Below, piece by piece: positions 1 to 12,895 of a stretch of 64,000 nt of DNA (its first letter is position 1; each line of letters begins with the position of its first letter). The notes under the pieces were generated by a model. That model saw only the letters and a program-made list of their open reading frames with translations. It did no database searches and had not been told where the DNA came from. Both the position numbers and the translations under genes were made by a program. The stretch is taken from contig JAZAYU010000015.1 in the NCBI GenBank assembly GCA_038501625.1, positions 682,001 through 746,000 on the forward strand. The letters are read 5' to 3'. This DNA comes from Corbicula japonica. Taxonomy: Eukaryota > Mollusca > Bivalvia > Venerida > Cyrenidae.

Positions 1-70
1 GTTGTCTACTTACGCAGTGTTCAAGATAATGACTTGAATCTTTCATTGTAAGTTTTACACCAGTGCAGAA

Positions 71-212
71 GATTATAAAACCGAGATTTGAAACACGTCT
101 CAAATCTCAAGCAAGTGATTGGCTAAAATGGTGATCGGTCCACATTTCAACCAATCCCAACCAACCTTGAGATTTGAGACTGGTTTCCATTCTCAGTTTT
201 ATAATCTTGGGG
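71..212. mobile_element. Foldback MITE, copy 1
   Basis: The two ends are inverted copies of each other: it starts GATTATAAAACCGAGATTTG and ends with CTCAGTTTTATAATCTT. An inner block with the ATTGGCT/AACCAAT motif is also roughly palindromic. Related copies lie at 58294-58396 and 58871-59010, and a half copy lies near 831-860. It has no coding capacity, and I infer a non-autonomous DNA element. Confidence 0.7.
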
Positions 213-1107
213 CCAGTTGTAGATAACCACCCTTGGTCACAATACTATACTGCTCAATAAATACGGAAGAAAACAAAATAATCTTTAGTATTTTCTTTTT
301 AACACCCAATATTTTTAGAACATTGAACACCCAATATTTTTAGAACATTGATGGTGTTGTCTTGTTATATGGTTATATCAAAAAAACAGTTCAGTTATAA
401 ACAATAAGTTAAATTACGTGGATGACTTATCAGTTCTGTTATTTTTGTTTGACCATTAAATGTTTTTATGACTATACTGTTAGTTGGAACATTTATATTT
501 TCTGAAAGTGAATCTTGTGACACAGTAAAGTCACCTACATAACATAGATGACTGCACAGTTCTACTGATATATATTAATTTTGAATGATGTCCTGTTAAC
601 TTACCAAAATAGTTATTTGCACCAGAACACTATCTGTCCACATCATATTGTATCACAATCGATGTAAAATAAATAAGTTTAAACTTAACTAATCATATAT
701 CCTGGAAAAGGAATGTGAACCATAATTGTTATTCCTGAGTACTTTGTAAGAGATGGGCTTAATTATTGAAATAACTTTTTCTGGGCAGGTAAAAAGAAGT
801 CAAATATGGCAGACTGATTCTTGTGTTGAAGATTATAAAACTGATATTTGAAAAACAATTTTTTTTAACAACTGTAATGTATTAACGGGGTTTATTTTAA
901 TTTTAAATGACATATTTGGGATGTGAAAAAACAATGTTTTCCGAAACATACAGAAAAACAACTATCAATTGCTGCATCCAATAAATGTCTTATGAGATTC
1001 GCAATTGCCATTAATTCAGTCATAAAGATTCAGTCTTTGAAATGAAAGTAAAGATTGAATACCGGTATCTACAAATGTGGGGTACATAAAATTAAATACT
1101 GTGAAAA
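213..1107. other. AT-rich intergenic DNA, no gene seen
   Basis: There are only short ORFs and scattered AT-rich runs. A half copy of the foldback MITE sits near 831-860. A short direct duplication (AACACCCAATATTTTTAGA) occurs at about 301-350. Confidence 0.6.
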
Positions 1108-1624
1108 TACAGGGTCAACTATCCAGGCCTGCCAAATCTCCTGATTTTAGCAGAAATCTCAGGATTTAATGTTACTTCTCCGGATCTCCGGATTTATAGT
1201 CAAAATCTCCGGATTTCTATGATATTGCAAGAAATATAGATTAAGTAAACCTAATTTTAAAGTTGCGTAATGAACATATTAGTTACTCTACTGCAGTCGC
1301 GCATTTCCTGTTTATTACGAGATAACGAGGATGTGGTCAGTGACATGCTGCCACAGTGCCTCTGACACAACTTTACAATAACCGCGTGCCCTTAACAAGG
1401 GCATTGATGTTACACCTGCCTTTATCTATTTTCATTGTATGTTCATTCTAATATTGTCAAAAACAGGTCTGAACAGGGTAAACAGAAAGTTAAAAAATGA
1501 ATGATAAAATAGAAAAAAAAAACTCATTTTAGAACAATTTCTATAACTATTTATAACAAATTCACCGAAATTCATTAAAACATTATTTGAAGAATATATT
1601 TATAAAGAAGAATATGAGAAAACT

Positions 1625-1659
<35 letters not shown>

Positions 1660-1780
1660 TTTTGTTCAGTCACAATCATAAACATTAAAACAACAACAAC
1701 ATCATCATCATCGTCGTCGTCATCATCATTATTGACATCGTATTCAGACAAATCTCCGGATTTTTAAGTTTTGGCAGCCC
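1108..1780. mobile_element. Dispersed element with CTCCGGATTT motifs and internal microsatellite
   Basis: It begins near AGGCCTGCCAAATCTCC and ends near ATTTTTAAGTTTTGGCAGCCCT, so the ends are imperfect inverted repeats containing GCCAAA. Both flanks repeat the motif AAATCTCCGGATTT. A partial copy of the same motif block lies in the opposite orientation at about 5950-6055. There is no ORF, so it is probably a MITE-like non-autonomous element. Confidence 0.45.
1627..1730. repeat. (ATC)n microsatellite
   Basis: There is a pure run of ATC triplets at about 1627-1660. A second interrupted run (ATC/GTC) lies at about 1703-1730. Confidence 0.9.
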
Positions 1781-2039
1781 TGACTATCACATATTGTTCA
1801 TGTTACGGATGACCTTTATGCATCACTAAACATTTTCCATTGTAATTTCATATACTGTATACTTCAAAATGATGTGTGGTTAGCGTGGTGTTTAGCAAAC
1901 TTTGAGTAGAATCTAGTATATTTCGTTTTGCATGTCACTAAGTAATCTGGGGTTCAGCATAATGTTGCCATTTAATCTGATGAATGATTAAGCACCATAA
2001 GTAATTATTAACATACAAGTATACATAAATCTATCCCGA

Positions 2040-2737
2040 TTACAAATTTCTGTTGGTTTTGGTGGTCTCCACGAATTCTTGGCTTATGGAGCACATTTCC
2101 GCACAGACTTTAACAAGACGTGGAATAATTATTTTACATCTTTTCTTGCATCTTCTTGGCATTAAACACTGCTTTGCAAGCAATTTGCATTTGACAGATA
2201 GTATAACAAATACCATGAAAAGCATTCTCTTGCCATTATCTTGTTTCTCCCAAAAAGGGCTGGTATACGATAATGTACATAATGAAGCTTTGAGCCTTTT
2301 GACCTTCAATATTTGATTATAGATGTCCGATAGCTTTACCCCATAATTGGTCACGCCATTCTTTGAAATCATTGCCCCTTGAAGCATAGTTACATAACAA
2401 ACTTTGTTTCCAGTGACAATCACTCCAGGTGATCCTGATGCGCCATGTTCAAATGCAAGAGAATGAAAGTTCAGCACACTTGATGTAAGCAGACTGGACG
2501 GCATTTCAATGACTGATCTTTCACAATGTTGTGTTGGTAATTCACTGGGACCTTTGTAACCAACCAAATAGATCGGTAGTCCAGGGCGACATTCTGCCAC
2601 GGATATATTGGTTTGATCTGGTAAATCAGTGTATAACTTCAACACAGCAACATCAAGATCTGTGCTGCAGAACACCATTCTTGAACCACATATCACATTT
2701 GCATCGGGAAAGTCAACATCTATGGATACTGCCGTTC
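2040..2737 (-). CDS. OTU/RHIM/protease gene, terminal exon 6: trypsin-like catalytic Asp and Ser
   Basis: This is the last exon of the multi-exon minus-strand gene. It starts after a TTTTTCTAG acceptor (AG at 2739-2738) and ends at TAA (2042-2040). It encodes the C-terminal half of a chymotrypsin-fold serine protease: DLDVAVLKL holds the expected catalytic Asp, and GASGSPG holds the catalytic Ser in the GxSGxP form typical of trypsin-like and FAM111/HtrA-type domains. The catalytic His lies in the preceding exon at 12150-12341, and the two exons join in phase 1. The protease fold is followed by a basic, Cys-rich tail of about 80 residues that I do not recognise. No polyadenylation signal stands out just downstream. 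The protease assignment is strong; substrate and location are unknown. There is no signal peptide in the model, so a cytoplasmic or nuclear protein is inferred. Confidence 0.8.
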
Positions 2738-2829
2738 CTAGAAAAATACAAATTGATTAAGAATAAATAGGTTTTTGTTGGAATAAAAATAGTACAAAAT
2801 TCCAGCCAACAAAGCGAAAAAAACTAGAA

Positions 2830-4320
2830 TTATCACTGAAAGTGATTAAATACCCTCACATGTGTGCTTGATACTTGAACTGGGAACTTGACCCCACCAG
2901 GCCCATTTTCAATACCAAGACAGACACTACCTATATAGCAATTTTCATCACAATATCTCATTCCAAACTAAAGTTATTGAGCATTTTGAAAAGAGTGATA
3001 AAAACAATGTTGTGCAAAGGCATTAAGTAACTAACACTAGAAACATGGACACATGTAGTAGTGACCTTGACCACACACAACTACTTTCAATCCCAAGCAG
3101 TCTTCAAAGAAGCAACCATAACAGTAAGTTTCATCACAATATCTCATTTCTCACTAAAGTAATTTAGCATAAAAAGTTTTTTTCTATCTTTAGTAACAGT
3201 GGCCTTTACCAGTGACCCCACTCAATCCAAAGTGTCGTCTTCACAGTAGCCACAGCAAGTTTCATCACAATATCTCATTCCTTCTACATTAATTGAGCAG
3301 AAAGTGTTTGCATATGTTAGTAACAGTGACATTTTCTTAACTTTTATCTAACAACTGTGTGCTAAAAATTGTGTAAATATGCGAAGCCTTTCATTAGAAA
3401 TCATCAGAAACCATTTTTTCTATTTTTAGTAACAGTGAATAGTGACCTTGAACCCACCAGGCCCATTTCCAATACCAAGACAGACACTACCCATATAGCA
3501 ATTTTCATCACAATATCTTATTTCGAACTAAAGTTATTGAGCATACAGTTTTTTTCTATTTTTAGAAACAGTGACCTTGACCCCACAGGCCTTACTTTCA
3601 ATCCCAAAAGTCGTCTTCACAGAAACCACCAATACACCAAATTTCATTCAAGAATCTAGGGGAAATGAATTACACAGTTAAAATAACAGTGACCTTGACC
3701 TTGAACCCACAGGCCCCAAAGTAAAACCCAGCCTGTATCTTGTAATGTTAACTCAAAAAGTAGAAAAAAAAATTAAAAAAAATTCCCCCAAAATAATTAA
3801 ATCTATAAAGTATTTTATGTGTTATCGTCCAAAAACAATTTTTCTATTATAAGTAAAAGTGATCTTTACATAGATCCCACAGGCCCCAAAGTGGAACTCA
3901 ACCTGTATCTTCTGATGTTACAGCTATGTCCCCAAAAAGGATTTAATCTGTGAAGTATTTCATCAGTTATCATCCGGAAACCATTTTACTATTTTTAGTA
4001 ACACTGACCTTGACATTGACCCCACAAGCCCCAAAGTCGAACCTGACCTGTATCTTGTGATGTTACATCTGTGTACCATATTTTTTAAAAAAAATATTTG
4101 GTGCCTTTCAGGAGTTATCATCCGGGAAGCATTTTTCTATTTTTTGTAACAGTGACCTTGACACTGACCCCACCAGCCCCAAAACCAATATTGACCTGTA
4201 CCTTATGACGTTACACATGTGTACCAAAAATTATTTAAATCTGTCAAGCCTTTCATGAGTTATCATCCGGAAACGAAGAATCCGACCGACCGACCGACCG
4301 ACCGACCACCAAGCTCACTC
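2830..4320 (+). repeat. Diverged tandem repeat, GTGACCTTGACC family, with GACC tail
   Basis: About ten diverged units of roughly 120-170 bp share AGTAACAGTGACCTTGACC, CACAGGCCCCAAAG and ATCATCCGG blocks. The array ends in a short run of GACC tetramers at about 4282-4308. The layout (TAGTAACAGTGACC monomers, GAC-rich tail) parallels the large array at 21.6-27.8 kb, so both look like members of one bivalve-type dispersed element class. ORFs here are accidental. Confidence 0.75.
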
Positions 4321-4439
4321 CTATATACCCCCTCAAACTTCGTGTGTAAAAACAAAAATACTTATTCTTTTTTTTTCATTTTTGTTGAACATGTAACCGA
4401 AAACCGGACCATTAGTGTGCAACAGAAAATAACATAAAC

Positions 4440-7076
4440 GTAATTCTTTACCATCGTAACTCGTATTAGACATGGTTCTTTCTTTTAAAATCTGCCTTTA
4501 CTCGTCTTATACTTAAAACAATAATTTTGATTCCTTCAAAAAGATGAAGTTATGGCATTTATTACAAAAATATGTGTTCTAGCAGAAATCCATGAAATGC
4601 CTTCATCGTTTTGAAGGTATCACGACTGGGCAGGTTTTTGATGAAATATTTCATTATTAGTCTTACAATAAGAACTAGTGTGCTAAGGGCTATTCCATTT
4701 AAACATCTATCCCACCCCAGGAAGGCACTTTCAAATTAGACCGTCCCCCATTAGAAGCAGACAAAATAGAAAAAAAGTGTGAGGAAAATTATTTGATGGT
4801 ACAGCTTGGACAGAGTCTAACTGCTTTATCTTTTTGGTTATTTTGATGCTTTGTGTTAAATTACACGTTTGAACGGTAAAGTCCGAGGATTCCGTCGGAA
4901 GGTATAATGACAATTTGTCAATTACCGATCATTGATACAGGGTAGTCTGTTTCTGGTATTTACATCGTTGAATAGAGTTCTTTCACATTGTTACCTCCCC
5001 TTAGCGCTCTCTAAAATTGAAGAGCATATTTAGTCGATAAATGCACGCGAGGGGGCATCGTTTACTATTGTTAATATGACTAAGTGATTATAAAATTAAG
5101 AACATGTTGATTAATCATTTCAAATTTATAAATAAGTGAGTTCAGTCAAACAACAAAGAATAAAAAACCGTTATGATCACTTACAAGCACATCAAGAAAG
5201 TTTATGCGCATTTTAAACATTGCTAATCGCCGTATTTTCAGGACGCGAGTATCCGACGGATTTGTTTGGGGTTTTTATGAAAATACACACGTGAATTGTG
5301 TTTACTAAAAATAAATCTGTATAATTGACAATTCAGACGAACATTATCGAACATTTTACGGCATTTTTTTTGTAACGCTATAATTTATAGTGGAATGAGA
5401 CATAAAATTTTATATTCTTATGTAGCTCGTCGGCGACTAGGTTGATATGTGTTTTGCGTGTTTTGCTTTTGAGAAAAAATATTACGTATTTACATAATAG
5501 GATGATTCCAGCTACAACCCGAGAAATCGTTAAATTGATTGAAACAAACGAATATTGCCGGACGGCAGGCCAACCAAAACTATTCAAAAAAATCCAGAGA
5601 GTTTTTTGTTTTGTTTTTTTTTTAAATAAAAACTATTTTGATGTTGAAGTTGGTAATTGTTGTCGCTGAAGGTTTTGAAATATAATATTTTCATTTCTGT
5701 TTAAAATCAAAATGACCATGGACCAAAACAAATGAACGGAACTGCGATATTCAGGTCCGAGTTTAGTTTTATGACACTTAGCTGTTGTGTACATGTGTGC
5801 CCGAGGCATCGTGTCACTATCACGTAATCTCTCAATAAACAGGAAATTTTGGAGCCGTGACCAAGACCAAGTTTCTTAAAATTAATTAATATAATTGTAA
5901 AACCCATTCTAAATTCAGTTAAATTTATGTTTCATTAATTATCCTTTTCAATATTTTTAAATCCTGAGATTTTGCCTGAAAATCCTTAGATCCGGAGAAG
6001 AACCTTACGGTTCGGAGATTTCAGATAAAATCCTGAGATTTTGGAGGTCTGCGGACATTTTATCTTCTGTCTACATCATTCCCGTAACACGTAGATATTC
6101 ATAAAATGCGACTTAAACTAATGTCTATTGACTATGGCTGACGATTTTACAAAAAATGATGTTTATAATAACATGAATAAGACGTAAACTACTACATGAT
6201 CTGCCATTTCAACGCTACAAATTATAGTTATAGAAATATGGGACTGAACTCGTGAAAAATTTTAGGTATTTCAATTTGATGATTTGAGATAATTAATTTT
6301 AAGTCTTCTCAAATGTCAGATATCAAACAAGTTTTCACACCTCAATATGTCACCATCGTTTTCTGGGCAGAATGGGAATGGGAATATTGTGTCAAATATA
6401 TAGGGACAATTAACAGTAACACGGTCGTGTTCAAAGTATGATTTCTAGTTATTAAACATAAAAATAATTTTAATCCAGGACTGATAAAAGAAATATACTA
6501 ATGATTACAATAAATTTAAGTTTTAAACATATGTTGGAAGGAAGTAAAATAGTAAACAAAATAATAACGCTTAACGGGCGTTGAATACAACGGCGATACA
6601 TTGTTGAATTCATCCGTTTTCTTTTCCAATTTAGGGAGATCAAGTTACATAAAATATATTTTTTGAAGTAAACGCATTTTGTCAGAAAAACACGAGACGC
6701 TTATATATGTGTCTGTGGCAAATAGACAGTAACATGCAATCCACATTCTTTTTGTTTTTATATAAGACTTCCTGATTCAAAATTGCAACCACGTCTTTGA
6801 TTGTTTTACGCTTTTCACGAATTTTTTGTGCCTCATCACAATTATTATTATAATTTATCATAAGCTTTAAGGCGACACCGTGATCATGTCCGTCCATTCT
6901 GTTAGCAATGACACAGTTAAATGCCCCCTCACTTGTCGGTTTAGGATAAAACCAATATTTTCCGCACCTAACGTGGCGTACGACGCATGCGCACAACAAT
7001 GTGAAAGACCTCTATTTTGAGTTAACATTTTGGTCTGCATTATAGGTCCAATATAGTACAGCTCCGTACTAGGGCA
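4440..7076. other. Intronic or intergenic DNA, no confident gene
   Basis: This stretch lies downstream of exon 5 and upstream of exon 6 of the minus-strand gene, so it is intronic in that model. A block at about 4687-4735 (GGGCTATTCC...ACCCCAGGA) is a diverged inverted match to 12095-12136. A copy of the 1.1-1.8 kb element motif lies at 5950-6055. A minus-strand ORF at 6682-6999 (105 aa) has moderately protein-like composition, but I cannot match it to any family. Confidence 0.5.
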
Positions 7077-7525
7077 TACACTCAACAAAAGTTCTAATTG
7101 GTCATCGATTGTATTTGTTTACAATGTATGCTAGTTTCGTTTCTTCCCTACGTCAAGAAAGGTTGTGGAAAGAACTGTTTTGTCTTGAAATCAATTTTGT
7201 AATGTCTTTTTAATCTTTATGGATTGTTTTCTTAAATTAATCCAAAACCGTTAACTTACACCACAGGGTCAAAATTAGAACAGTCGTTAATTAAAAGGGA
7301 GGTAATTTTAAAATTGAATACTTTGACCTGTTTATGCAAGAAATGCATTTTTAGCAAAATTACGGATAACTCTCGCCAAACTGTTCCAAAGTCAATTATT
7401 ACAAGATTAAAGCATAAGCTGAAGACTGTTGTTGGCATATGATCATAAATAAAGAGTGAATTCAATGTCTTTCTAATAAAACAATACGGACAAAAAGTGA
7501 CCAATTAGAACTTTGATTGAGTGTA
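7077..7525. mobile_element. Tc1/mariner-type MITE
   Basis: Near-perfect 28-bp terminal inverted repeats open with TACACTCAACAAAAGTTC at 7077 and close with the inverted form ending GAGTGTA at 7525. The ends start and finish with TA, as expected for TA target duplication. The roughly 450-bp interior has no transposase, so this is a non-autonomous element. It lies inside the long last intron of the minus-strand gene. Confidence 0.8.
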
Positions 7526-7599
7526 TTGACCGGATTGTCTCAATCAACGTGTATGATGTGAATAGTATTCGTTGAAGCTAGGGTTGATAGGGTTTTGAG

Positions 7600-7990
7600 A
7601 TAGTGTCTTCAGACAATTGCTGGAAACACATGCGTCTGAGACACTTATGTCCGTAAGGTAGCTTCAGAATAGGTGTTGAGCGTATTTTCTAGATAGTGCC
7701 TTCAGACAATTGCTGGAAACATATGCGTCTGAGACACTTCTGTCCCTGAGGTAGCTTTGAACAGAGTAGGTGTTGAGGATAGGATTTTAGAGTGTCTTCA
7801 GACAATTGCTGGAAACACATGCGTCTGAGACACTTCTGTTCCTCAGGTAGCTTTAGAGTAGGTGTTGAGGATAGGTTTTAGGTTAGACAGTGTTCTCAAA
7901 CTATTGCTGACGAAGAGGTTCTCGTATCCTCGGGATATCACATAAGTCTGAGAAACTACTGTTCAGTAGCGTTTTAGTGTTGAGGGTATG
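7600..7990 (+). repeat. Tandem repeat, 93-96 bp period, about 3.5 copies
   Basis: The phrase CTTCAGACAATTGCTGG recurs at about 7607, 7700 and 7796, each time followed by GCGTCTGAGACACTT and GGTAGCTT. A degenerate fourth unit runs to about 7990. Confidence 0.85.
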
Positions 7991-10900
7991 TTTGAAGGTG
8001 TTTTGCTTGAGGTTTGTTTTGATTGTGGTTTATTCATGACTTTGTTGACCACTGTTTGAAAGTTAAATGGCTCAGATATGATTGCTGTAATGATCCTTAT
8101 ATTTTATTGCATAGCGTGCGCGCTGAGAGTGTGCTGGAAGTGAGATTGTTTTGTTTCAGACTGTGATTTTGTTCAGGAAGAGTGGTTGGGAATTTAATTA
8201 AAGATCAGTTATTTTTGTCCAGGAGGTTCATTGTCATCGGGGTATTTTCCTATATTCTAACCTTGATTTATTTGTTTGAACCCAATCGTTTCTAAAATCC
8301 GTATAATCATTTAAGAGCAAAGTAGCTCAGGAAAAATTTATTATATTGTTCAAAACAATAAACATTGCTTCAGCATATTTATAATTATTGTAGGCGAAAA
8401 ATTATATAATAGGCTGAGACAAATAGTGTTTTATAGTCTGTTTTATGTGCCTTCCGCTCGGGGCACGTTACAAAAGGTATCCCCTATAGAATTTTTTCTT
8501 CATTTTTTGTCCACATTTAGAAGAGATATTTTTTAACCCTTAGAAATTTTTAAATGTTGAACACCATTCATAAATACATGTTTCATTATTGGGAGTTCAT
8601 ATTAATTTTATAAATATTAGTATTAAGTCTACCATCACGTGGCTGTCTAGTTATCCTTTACATACTATAGTTAAATCTACTCCCAAGGACATTGTCAGTG
8701 TAAATGCATGAAAAAATGAATAACGCTGCCATTTTTTGCATATTTTTCCCCCATTTATATATAAAAGTCAAACAGACCTAACATTCATACTTTTAAAGTG
8801 ACTTCATTTACCAAAAGACAGGACAGACATCAAATGATAATTTATTGATAGAAAGTCCTCATTTAGACATGATCCAACAGTTCCGCACGCTCTTTTGACA
8901 GTAAATTAGTTTTGGATAAACTGATAACGGTTTCGGTCTATGAAATTTAAAAAAAAACCATTTGTTTTCCCGTGTAGACCCCCCAAAAATCGTTATTTAT
9001 TTTAGAGGGGTCAGCTCATATAAGTTTTGGAGAAAACGAGGTCCATCTCTAAAGCGCCTGTGGTCTTGCCAACAGATTAAGGCTATTATAAATAAATAAT
9101 AATAATACGAAAACAGCTAATAATTCAAGAATATCTACAGCAAACAAAAGTAGAAAGTAGCAAATACATGTACACGCGATTTTTTTATCGTGTAATTTTC
9201 TTCCCCTGCAATGAGCGGACTTACACTATCCACCGTGATTTTGTACATTCATCACGGGGATGAGCGGATGCCATCGAGGTAACCGATTACCATCCTGATG
9301 TCGCGGAGGATCCGCCGTGGTTGGTCGCGCGAACGCGCTAGCAATTTGTAGTGAAATTTACGTCTGATTATGTTTTGAACACATGCACATTTCCATTTTG
9401 AAATATGAGTAAAACATCTTAATTCTTGATAATTTATTTGATTACGATTGCCAAAAAAGAAAACAGTGCGCAAGGTTTCAGACCGAAGCAAATAAAAACA
9501 AATCTGCTAATTTTCATTAGAAAATTCATTCATATTGAAAATTAACTTCGCATTGTGTTTGTTATGCATGTACGTTTTCCATCTTTAATAATTCGAAGAT
9601 GTGTTTTGTTAATTTCTTTTATAGCTTACGCAATATAAATTTTTAAGAAGTCTTGATGAAAGCAAAGATACGGACAACGCATCATTTTATTTCTTGCATC
9701 GGAGATTCTGAAATGAAAATCTAAATTCTGAAAAAAAAACTGTTTTGAGGAATCTGACATACGCCATCAGATATGACCTACTACCAGATGTCTGGATATT
9801 TTGCGGTAAAAACACACATTATGATTTGCTCGAAACGCACTGTTTGTTCGCCGCTTACATCATACACATATGACGTACAATAAAACAATACGTCTGCAAT
9901 AAAAAGGAGATGATTTACACGAAATGCATGCTTTTTTGCGCACATCATGTGGAAAGTTTTCGTCATGGGTGGTTATCTTTTGACTTTCTTTTTTCTCTAG
10001 GAAAGATTCGCATGAATGGCACGCTACTTGCGAGCAGAATTATGCATTTCTCGGTCACAGATCGAAAGTGTTGTTATCAAAATTATATTATTTAACAAAT
10101 ATCATAACAAGTAGCCTATACATCCTCTTTTTAAAACGAACATTTCTAATGTAGACGTTGTAGCATCCTTTCTGCACAAAACAGTGTTTCGATTATTAAA
10201 AAAAAGCTGTACGATCTTTTACGTAAGATTTTGTAATGTAATAGGAAAATTATGATAATAATTTACAAACATATTAGGTGTTAAACATTTACATTTTAAA
10301 ATATTTATTTATGGCCTTGTTAAGACTAATATCCTTTTCTGGATAACATCAAAAATCTTGTAGGTATTTTAGCCACAGGTCATTTCATGTCTTCACCTGT
10401 ATCTATTAATTACATTGGACTCGATCTTGTTATGATTAAGCAAGACGTTAGATAACTGTTAATGTAATTTATAGATGTTCTTGATGTCAATCTGTCATCT
10501 CGAACAGTAATAAGTCTGCATGAACAGTCTAGGGTATTGCATAAAAGCCAGAGATATTGTATTGTATATTTGGAGAAGAGAACGGCCGGATGGCCGGAAT
10601 GGGCCACGGGATGCCTTTAGGAGTATAGTTTGTTAGTCTCGTGGCTAAATTACTAAACTTTAAATAAGAGAAACTTATGACACTAAGAAATGTATGAGGA
10701 AAATTTATACTTAGGAGAAATAACTGTTTATGTTTTAGAAAGTCGGTTTAAACATTAAATAAACTGTTAAAAGCTTAAAGATATATAAAGTTATTTCGGA
10801 ACTTAAAAAGTGTTTGTGTTATTACACCCTAAGACCTTTGTAAGAATTAACCACTACGTTACAATTTCACCAGGTGTCATTTTATCCAATGTCTGGTCCA

Positions 10901-11500
10901 ATATTTAGCAAGTTTGTAAAAGTGATATCCCTTTGACATACTGACAGTAGGCACTTTTCCCGTTGGTCAAGAACAGGTTATCTCCCGTTGACATTGTACG
11001 ATTCTTTTATTCTGTTTATATTGAACAAATATCCAGTGTAACTCTTGAAAGTAATAACTTCATAGTATAACAGCACCGTATTTACATGAGCGTGAGTGTA
11101 TAAATTTTTTTTTTCAAAAGTTTCAGTTCTAAATAAACTACTTAACGAATAAGCTTGCATGCTTCAAAGCCAAAACAAAACACATCAACGGTTTATCGCA
11201 CTTGTATTTTACTTAAATATTTTAATTCATATGAATCAAATTGAAATTAATGTTCCTATCAAAAGATAGCTATCGGTCGCATCGAGTCGCACGCGAGGAT
11301 AAATGACCAGAGCTCCGCATTTTAGCGCCAAATTTTAAGGTATTCTCGGACTGCCGGATTTCGTTTTCAATACTAAAAAGCTTCATAAGAAAATAAATTT
11401 AACAGTGTTGTTGGAAATACAATATAAAAACACATAGTAAAGCATAGATAGTTTTCGTAACAAATATTCATTTATTTCAAAGGTTATAGAACATCAATAA
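7991..11500. other. Long stretch without a supported gene
   Basis: Only short non-conserved ORFs are present (the longest are about 80 aa). No terminal repeats or family motifs were recognised. In the gene model this is part of the 9.4-kb final intron. Confidence 0.5.
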
Positions 11501-11524
11501 TGATTAATAATATACTAATTGAAT

Positions 11525-11990
11525 TTAAAATATAAACACTGGAAAGTTTTTATTGCCTTTTCTAATCAAATATTGAGCGTCCACGCTTCTACAAATTTTA
11601 ATGTTACCCCCTGCAGAGCTGTGTCCGCCCGAATCAGTGGACAAAGTGGAGAATCCCGGTGGAATTGCTATGACCTCCGAAAACTTGTCCGCTGTGATTT
11701 TGCCCCCCCCCCCCCCCTCCAAACGGTTATACTGTCCGCGGTGGCATCGTGACTCCACGCTGCGTGTACTGCCGTTTGCTTGCATCCACTTTTGGAAGTC
11801 TTCCTTAGAAATTTCGAACGAAACCCGATTAGCCACCATAATTCGCGCCGTTTCTTGTAACGGGAATAGAAGTCACTGTTGCAATTTATATCGTAATACA
11901 ATAAGTTCGGCCCGCACGCCGACGTTTTTCGCCCCACACGCCGACAATTTTCTCGCCTATTTTTCGCTAAACTATACAACCAAACTATCG
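11525..11990 (-). other. GC-richer block with overlapping hypothetical ORFs
   Basis: A minus-strand ORF of 104 aa (11525-11839) opens with ATG, and overlapping ORFs exist in other frames (11668-11979 minus, 11601-12017 plus). The block is more GC-rich than its surroundings and contains a C15 homopolymer at 11703-11717, which falls inside the ORF as a glycine run. I recognise no domain. It sits inside the last intron of the minus-strand gene. It may be a repeat-derived or non-coding segment; coding status is unresolved. Confidence 0.25.
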
Positions 11991-12149
11991 TGTTTTCCGT
12001 TTTTTAACCTCCTTTAGAAGTGAAAACCCTATTTTCCCAACCCCCATTAGAAGTTGTATTTACAGGACCTTCCCCCAATAGAAGTTTTTTATTTTGCCGT
12101 CCTGGGGTAGGATATATGTTTAACTGGAATAGCCCTAATTTAAACTTGC

Positions 12150-12341
12150 CTTCCTCCAAGAGCACGTGTTTAATCACGTGGTATGCGGTCATTACGTAGG
12201 AAGGGCCAATTCGGAAACATGTGCCTATTACTCCTTTGCCCGTTCTGACAACGCCGATATTTCCACGTACGACTTGTAGAATTCTATCATTTTCTTCATG
12301 AATCGGTAATGGTGTTTTCAGAACATCATCTTGCTTGGAGC
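12150..12341 (-). CDS. OTU/RHIM/protease gene, exon 5: protease N-terminal half with catalytic His
   Basis: The exon is 192 nt, entered after AAATAG (AG at 12343-12342). It encodes the N-terminal beta-barrel of a trypsin-like protease: a GNIGVV strand, a GVIGTCFRIG glycine-rich turn, then YVMTAYHVIKHV, whose TAYHV matches the catalytic His motif. The exon ends GAGGAAG followed by GCAAGT. That is the consensus of a GC-AG intron donor, and it restores phase 1 with exon 6 (the split codon gives Gly). The alternative GT donor two bases further on would be phase 2 and break the join. The His-to-Asp spacing across the junction is about 45 residues, normal for the fold. Immediately 3' of the exon is a dispersed repeat, which supports the exon end. 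Confidence 0.8.
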
Positions 12342-12569
12342 CTATTTAGTTGAAAAAAAAAATCAAAAGTAGAAAGTTATTACAATAAACACACTGACAA
12401 AAGACATGTTGCAACACACTGACAATAACATGTTGCTGACCAACTTTTAGTTTTGCTGCACTAATGAATACTTCATTAACCTTAACTTCAACAGTACGAT
12501 ACTCCCATACTACTAGTACTTTTCACCCTGTCGATCTCTTTTCCGATATCACTAAAACGCGAAAACACA

Positions 12570-12720
12570 ATGCGTGGTCATGAAAGCACGTTATCAATAT
12601 CGCACCCTAGCATTGTAATTTCGTACCTGGCATCGTGTTCTTGCGTCCTCGCATCGGGGATTGCGATCTCTCATTGTGTTTTCGAGGTTTCGTGTTCGTG
12701 TCCAAGAGGTCGACAGAGTA
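12570..12720. repeat. Degenerate short repeats in GCATCG/TCGTG phrasing
   Basis: The block repeats near-copies of CGCACCCTAGCATTGTAATTTCG, CGTACCTGGCATCGTG and CGTCCTCGCATCGGGG. It is an imperfect tandem pattern of about 25-30 bp with no coding support. Confidence 0.4.
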
Positions 12721-12807
12721 AAACGGAATACTGTACTACAGCGTACATGTATAATTTTGCAGTTACATGAAATCACATTTTACTAAAGGCATATAATAAA
12801 AGTGGTA

Positions 12808-12895
12808 AATAAAATGGACTCCAATGACTCAAACGTTGTATTTTCTGGCTAACCGTGTCGTCAGTTAACCAGTTGAGCTATAAAAGCCATCTGAC
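12808..12895 (-). repeat. tRNA-like (probable tRNA-derived SINE) fragment
   Basis: The minus strand reads GGCTTTTATAGCTCAACTGG, which contains an A-box-like TAGCTCAACTGG. About 50 bases later comes GTTTGAGTC, resembling a B box. The arms do not form a clean cloverleaf, so I do not call a functional tRNA gene. Confidence 0.35.

Noticed and set aside
6682..6999. 105-aa minus-strand ORF
   Set aside because: It has a charged helix-like stretch but no family match, and it lies in the long intron of the protease gene. Left as unsupported.
12140..12150. GT donor (AA/GTTTAA) for protease exon 5
   Set aside because: It would leave phase 2, which does not match the phase-1 acceptor at 2737. The overlapping GC donor fits both consensus and phase.
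12808..12895. Functional tRNA gene
   Set aside because: Box-like motifs exist, but no full cloverleaf with a proper acceptor stem could be formed.
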